A DNA stretch of 64,000 nt from Cyclobacteriaceae bacterium (GTDB lineage Bacteria; Bacteroidota; Bacteroidia; Cytophagales; Cyclobacteriaceae): NCBI GenBank assembly GCA_016787725.1, contig JAEUTZ010000017.1, positions 1 to 64,000 on the forward strand, in the 5' to 3' direction. Within the stretch, counting starts at the first letter, position 1. Each line of letters starts with the position of its first letter. Below are positions 60,780 through 64,000 of the stretch, in pieces. Both the position numbers and the translations under genes were made by a program. Below the pieces are notes generated by a model. It had not been told where the DNA came from, did not search any database, and was given only the letters and a program-made list of their open reading frames with translations.

Positions 60780-63700
60780 ATGAAAAAAACTTTACTCATT
60801 TTTTACTTGCTGCTTTCCGCGTGGATGGGGTATGCCCAGGAGAGGCGAATCACGGGGACAGTGGTTTCCGGTGAAGATGGTACGCCTTTACCCGGAGTGA
60901 ACGTATTGGTGAAGGGAACCACACAGGGTTCCGTTACCGATGCAGATGGCCGCTATACCCTGGATGTTCCAGCTTCGGGAACCGTCCTTGTTTTTTCTTT
61001 CATTGGAATGATTACCCAGGAAGTGGTAATCGATCAACGCTCGGTAATTGATGTTCAACTCCAATCGGATGTGCAACAATTGTCGGAAGTAGTAGTCGTG
61101 GGGTATGGAACTCAACTTAAACAGGACCTCACCGGCAACATTGCCAAGGTCAGTGGCGAGGTGATCCAGAATATTCCCGTTACTACCGTAGAACAAGCCT
61201 TGCAAGGTCGTGCTGCGGGTGTCCTGGTTACGTCTCAGAATGGCAAACTTGGTCAGGGTATGAACATCCGCATCCGAGGTTCCTCTTCCATTTCTGCCAG
61301 CAACGAACCGCTGTATGTTATTGACGGTCTCATCGTTACCACCGATAACCTGTCCAGCAATGCAGCCGCTACCAATCCGTTGGCCGATTTAAACTACAAT
61401 GACATTCAATCAATAGAAATTCTGAAAGATGCCTCGGCTTCAGCCATCTACGGCAGCCGGGCGGCCAATGGGGTAGTGCTGATTACCACCAAACGCGGTA
61501 AGGCAGGTAAAACCAATTTCTCGGCCAACATTCAGATGGGAACAAGCAAGCCAACGCGCCATCGCGAATTTCTGAACTCCGAACAGTATGTGGAATTAAT
61601 GCGTGAGTCGGCCTACAACAACGACTTACGGGACGGTATTGACCCAATCAACAATCCAGCCGACTATTCCGGCTCCTGGCTTGAATTCTGGGAGGGATAT
61701 ATGGATTACCTGGGGGGTGATACAGATTGGAAAAAGCTGGAAACCAATACGGATTGGGAGAAGGAAGCGTATCAAAAGGCCACTTTTGCTTCTTATGATT
61801 TAACCGCCCAGGGTGGAAATGAAAAGACATCATTCTTTTTTGGAGGAGGCTTTACTGACCAGGATGGAATCCTGATCGGCAATTCCTTCAAGCGAATCTC
61901 CGGTCGTTTGAATCTTGATCATCAGGCTTCGGATAAACTTAGTTTCGGAATGAACTTATCCATTTCCAATTCCGTCAACAACCGGCTCTCGGCTGATAAT
62001 GCTTTTTCCACGCCTTTGCAGTTGGTTGCCCAGTCACCCATCACTCCGGTGCGCGACAAGGATGGCAAATTGTATGACAATGCCTTGAACCCGGCTATGA
62101 GCTACTATCCCGCAACGGTGGAGTTGGAAAATTCATCGTTCGTAACAACGGTGTTTCGGAACATTGCCGCGTTAAATGCCGCGTATAAAATTACTCCGGA
62201 GCTTAAGCTGGTGGGTGAGTATGGATTTGATTTGCTTACCCAAAATGATGATCGGTATCAAAACGAATTCACCGAAACCGGGTTAGGAATTGGCGGATAC
62301 GGTCAGTCACGGTGGTCACAAGTCTTTAACCAAACAGGCCGTGTCAGCTTTGTGTTCGACAAGCAGTTGCAACAGCATGCCATCTCGTTTAATGTCGGTA
62401 CTGAAACACAGCGCAAGTCGATCAGCATCACCGATGCACAGGCACAAGGATTTCCGTTACCCGAATTATCGAAATTGATTTCTGCCGGTGAACCCGTGGT
62501 AACGACCTCGAATCTGAATGAGGAGACCTTCATTTCGTTTTTTGCCCGGGTCAACTATAAGTTACGGGACAAGTACCTGCTCTCCTTAAGCGGGCGGGGA
62601 GATGGGTCCTCCAAATTTGGACCTGATTATAAGTATGGTTTCTTCCCGGCTGCTTCAGCCGGCTGGATTCTTTCTCAGGAAAACTTTCTGCAAGGATCTG
62701 CGACCTTAAGCTTTTTGAAGTTCCGCGCCAGCTATGGGATTACGGGCAATGCGGGAATCCCCAATTACCGATACCTCGCTCAGTATACAGGAGTTGCTTA
62801 TGGTGGCGAACCGGGCCTGGCACCAAGTCAGATTCCGAATCCGGAATTGCGTTGGGAAAAGACAGCCCAGTGGGATGTTGGGTTCGACTTTGGATTATTT
62901 AAAGATCGGGTAACAGGCGAGATAGACTATTATAACAAGCAAACCTCGGACTTGTTGCTGAATACTCCGGTGCCCGGCACCAGCGGGCTTGCAACCCAAT
63001 TCAAAAACGTGGGTGATCTTGAAAATAAAGGCTTCGAGTTTGTGGTGAATTATTCGGTTATCAAGACCAATGATTTTTCGCTGACTATTGGGGGTAACTA
63101 TGCCGCGAACCAAAACAAGATTTTAAAGTTGGATGGCTCTCAAACGCAAATCGGACCGACTGGTTCGCGGTTTTTGAATGTGGTTAAAACCGGTGAACCG
63201 ATTGGGGCATTTTTCGGGCGAGAGTTTGCCGGGGCGGATCCTGCCAATGGCGATGCACTGTTTTATTTAAACCGTCAACCTACCACCGATGAACTGGATG
63301 ATGGTGTGGCATTCATTGTGCCGGACGAGGTGTATGGCGACCGGTATGTGACCAACAACTTCAATTCGGCCGAAGCCATCATTTTGGGTAACCCTACACC
63401 AAAGGCCATCTATGGCTTTAATGTAAATGCCAGTTACCGGGGATTTGAGTTGGCCGTTTTATTCCAGGGTGTGTATGGCAACGAAGTGTTTGATGGTGCC
63501 GGAAGTTTCTTGTCGGCCAACGGCCGCTATGAAGATAACTCCACCGTTGATCAATTGGCCCGCTGGCGTAATCCGGGCGATATTACCAGCATTCCGCAAG
63601 CGCGACTCTATCAGAACAACGGAGCACAATCTTCCAGCCGTTTCTTATACGATGGTTCTTACTTGCGGTTGAAGACGCTCACAGTCGCCTACAATTTTCC

Positions 63701-63902
63701 TTCCAGCCTGGTGAGCAGATGGTCCATCACTAATCTGCGCTTGTATGTTACCGGTCAGAACCTGTTGACTTTTACAGATTATAAAGGTTGGGACCCGGAA
63801 GTAAATACCGACTTCAATGCAGGTAATGTGAATCTGGGGAACGACTTCTATGCGGCCCCGCAACCGAAAAACCTGACGGTAGGAGTGAAGGTTGGATTTT
63901 GA
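60780..63902 (+). CDS. SusC/RagA-family TonB-linked outer-membrane transporter
   Basis: A 1040-residue protein from the ATG at 60780, with the signal peptide MKKTLLIFYLLLSAWMGYAQ. It has the SusC layout: CarboxypepD_reg-like domain (ITGTVVSGEDGTPLPGVNVL), the TonB-box-like LSEVVVVGYGTQ, plug domain (RGSSSISASNEPLYVIDGLI, ASASAIYGSRAANGVVLITT) and a 22-strand barrel ending in VGVKVGF. With the SusD-like lipoprotein encoded 21 bases later it imports oligosaccharides or peptides across the outer membrane. It faces away from the gabT/P1 operon. Length is normal. Confidence 0.95.
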   Translation: MKKTLLIFYLLLSAWMGYAQERRITGTVVSGEDGTPLPGVNVLVKGTTQGSVTDADGRYTLDVPASGTVLVFSFIGMITQEVVIDQRSVIDVQLQSDVQQLSEVVVVGYGTQLKQDLTGNIAKVSGEVIQNIPVTTVEQALQGRAAGVLVTSQNGKLGQGMNIRIRGSSSISASNEPLYVIDGLIVTTDNLSSNAAATNPLADLNYNDIQSIEILKDASASAIYGSRAANGVVLITTKRGKAGKTNFSANIQMGTSKPTRHREFLNSEQYVELMRESAYNNDLRDGIDPINNPADYSGSWLEFWEGYMDYLGGDTDWKKLETNTDWEKEAYQKATFASYDLTAQGGNEKTSFFFGGGFTDQDGILIGNSFKRISGRLNLDHQASDKLSFGMNLSISNSVNNRLSADNAFSTPLQLVAQSPITPVRDKDGKLYDNALNPAMSYYPATVELENSSFVTTVFRNIAALNAAYKITPELKLVGEYGFDLLTQNDDRYQNEFTETGLGIGGYGQSRWSQVFNQTGRVSFVFDKQLQQHAISFNVGTETQRKSISITDAQAQGFPLPELSKLISAGEPVVTTSNLNEETFISFFARVNYKLRDKYLLSLSGRGDGSSKFGPDYKYGFFPAASAGWILSQENFLQGSATLSFLKFRASYGITGNAGIPNYRYLAQYTGVAYGGEPGLAPSQIPNPELRWEKTAQWDVGFDFGLFKDRVTGEIDYYNKQTSDLLLNTPVPGTSGLATQFKNVGDLENKGFEFVVNYSVIKTNDFSLTIGGNYAANQNKILKLDGSQTQIGPTGSRFLNVVKTGEPIGAFFGREFAGADPANGDALFYLNRQPTTDELDDGVAFIVPDEVYGDRYVTNNFNSAEAIILGNPTPKAIYGFNVNASYRGFELAVLFQGVYGNEVFDGAGSFLSANGRYEDNSTVDQLARWRNPGDITSIPQARLYQNNGAQSSSRFLYDGSYLRLKTLTVAYNFPSSLVSRWSITNLRLYVTGQNLLTFTDYKGWDPEVNTDFNAGNVNLGNDFYAAPQPKNLTVGVKVGF

Positions 63903-63923
63903 CACTACAAATAATTTGAAACT

Positions 63924-64000
63924 ATGAAAAAGGCATTTATCCTTCTTTTTTTACTGGCACTTCTGGTGGGCAATTTCGCGTGCGAAGATGCCCTGGAATT
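63924..64000 (+). CDS. SusD/RagB-family lipoprotein, N-terminus only (runs off the window)
   Basis: The ATG at 63924 starts MKKAFILLFLLALLVGNFAC, a lipoprotein signal ending in FAC, then EDALE. Position immediately after the SusC-like gene and the lipobox make it the SusD-type surface lipoprotein that caps the SusC barrel. Only 25 codons are in the window. Confidence 0.8.
   Translation, partial: MKKAFILLFLLALLVGNFACEDALE

Overview
The window reads as chromosomal DNA of a Bacteroidota bacterium, most likely a member of the Cytophagales. The support is a SusC/SusD pair, a CarboxypepD_reg-type TonB receptor, a SprB-repeat protein with a type IX secretion (PNPF) C-terminus, FtsX/MacB-type permeases that start MLKN, and promoters of the TTTG / TAnnTTTG type. 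This placement is inferred from gene content alone. No rRNA, tRNA or CRISPR array was seen.

Positions 1-15.3 kb look accessory and AT-richer than the rest. An IS3-family element crosses the left edge and cuts off a small membrane-protein gene. It is followed by a minus-strand block (GNAT, TPR, two DUF4386 proteins, an 803-aa ABC permease), two of whose upstream regions share a 22-bp element. From 5.8 to 10.7 kb small genes are separated by debris. This includes two IS110-family remnants; the first keeps its 5' noncoding end, which folds on paper into two consecutive stem/internal-loop/hairpin units, the layout of a bridge RNA. Next come two DUF1254/DUF1214 lipoproteins, a sarcosine-oxidase-like flavoprotein with a signal peptide, and two diverged copies of an 82-bp repeat.

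Positions 15.3-38.5 kb carry a TonB-dependent receptor, VOC and cupin proteins, a 1125-aa HEAT-repeat/cytochrome c lipoprotein, a second sarcosine-oxidase paralogue without signal peptide, an outer-membrane barrel, a two-domain universal stress protein, an NrtR-like regulator divergent from a carboxylesterase, a JmjC/cupin-like oxygenase, an HSL-fold hydrolase with Asp at the nucleophile position, a YkvI-type transporter, an AsmA-family protein and the SprB-repeat surface protein.

Positions 38.7-47.5 kb hold a MASE1 histidine kinase, pdxH, an SGNH hydrolase, a minus-strand group (dienelactone hydrolase, crcB, lemA, DUF3137) and a two-subunit molybdenum hydroxylase of the IorA/IorB type.

Positions 47.5-64 kb form the most coherent system. 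A YfcC-type transporter diverges from an overlapping operon of class III aminotransferase, CoA-transferase A and B, M20 deacylase and an AblB-type beta-lysine acetyltransferase. This is the same set as yodT-S-R-Q-P of Bacillus subtilis, but with no lysine 2,3-aminomutase in the window. A beta-propeller/CehA-McbA hydrolase and a CocE/S15 peptidase follow in the same direction. Opposite them lie a GabT-type aminotransferase and a P1 (DmpA/BapA, beta-aminopeptidase) peptidase, and then a SusC/SusD uptake pair. Together these suggest import and trimming of peptides that carry beta-amino acids, N-acetylation and transamination of beta-lysine, CoA-dependent breakdown and deacetylation to 4-aminobutyrate, and its transamination by GabT. 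Gene identities are well supported. The pathway is inference.
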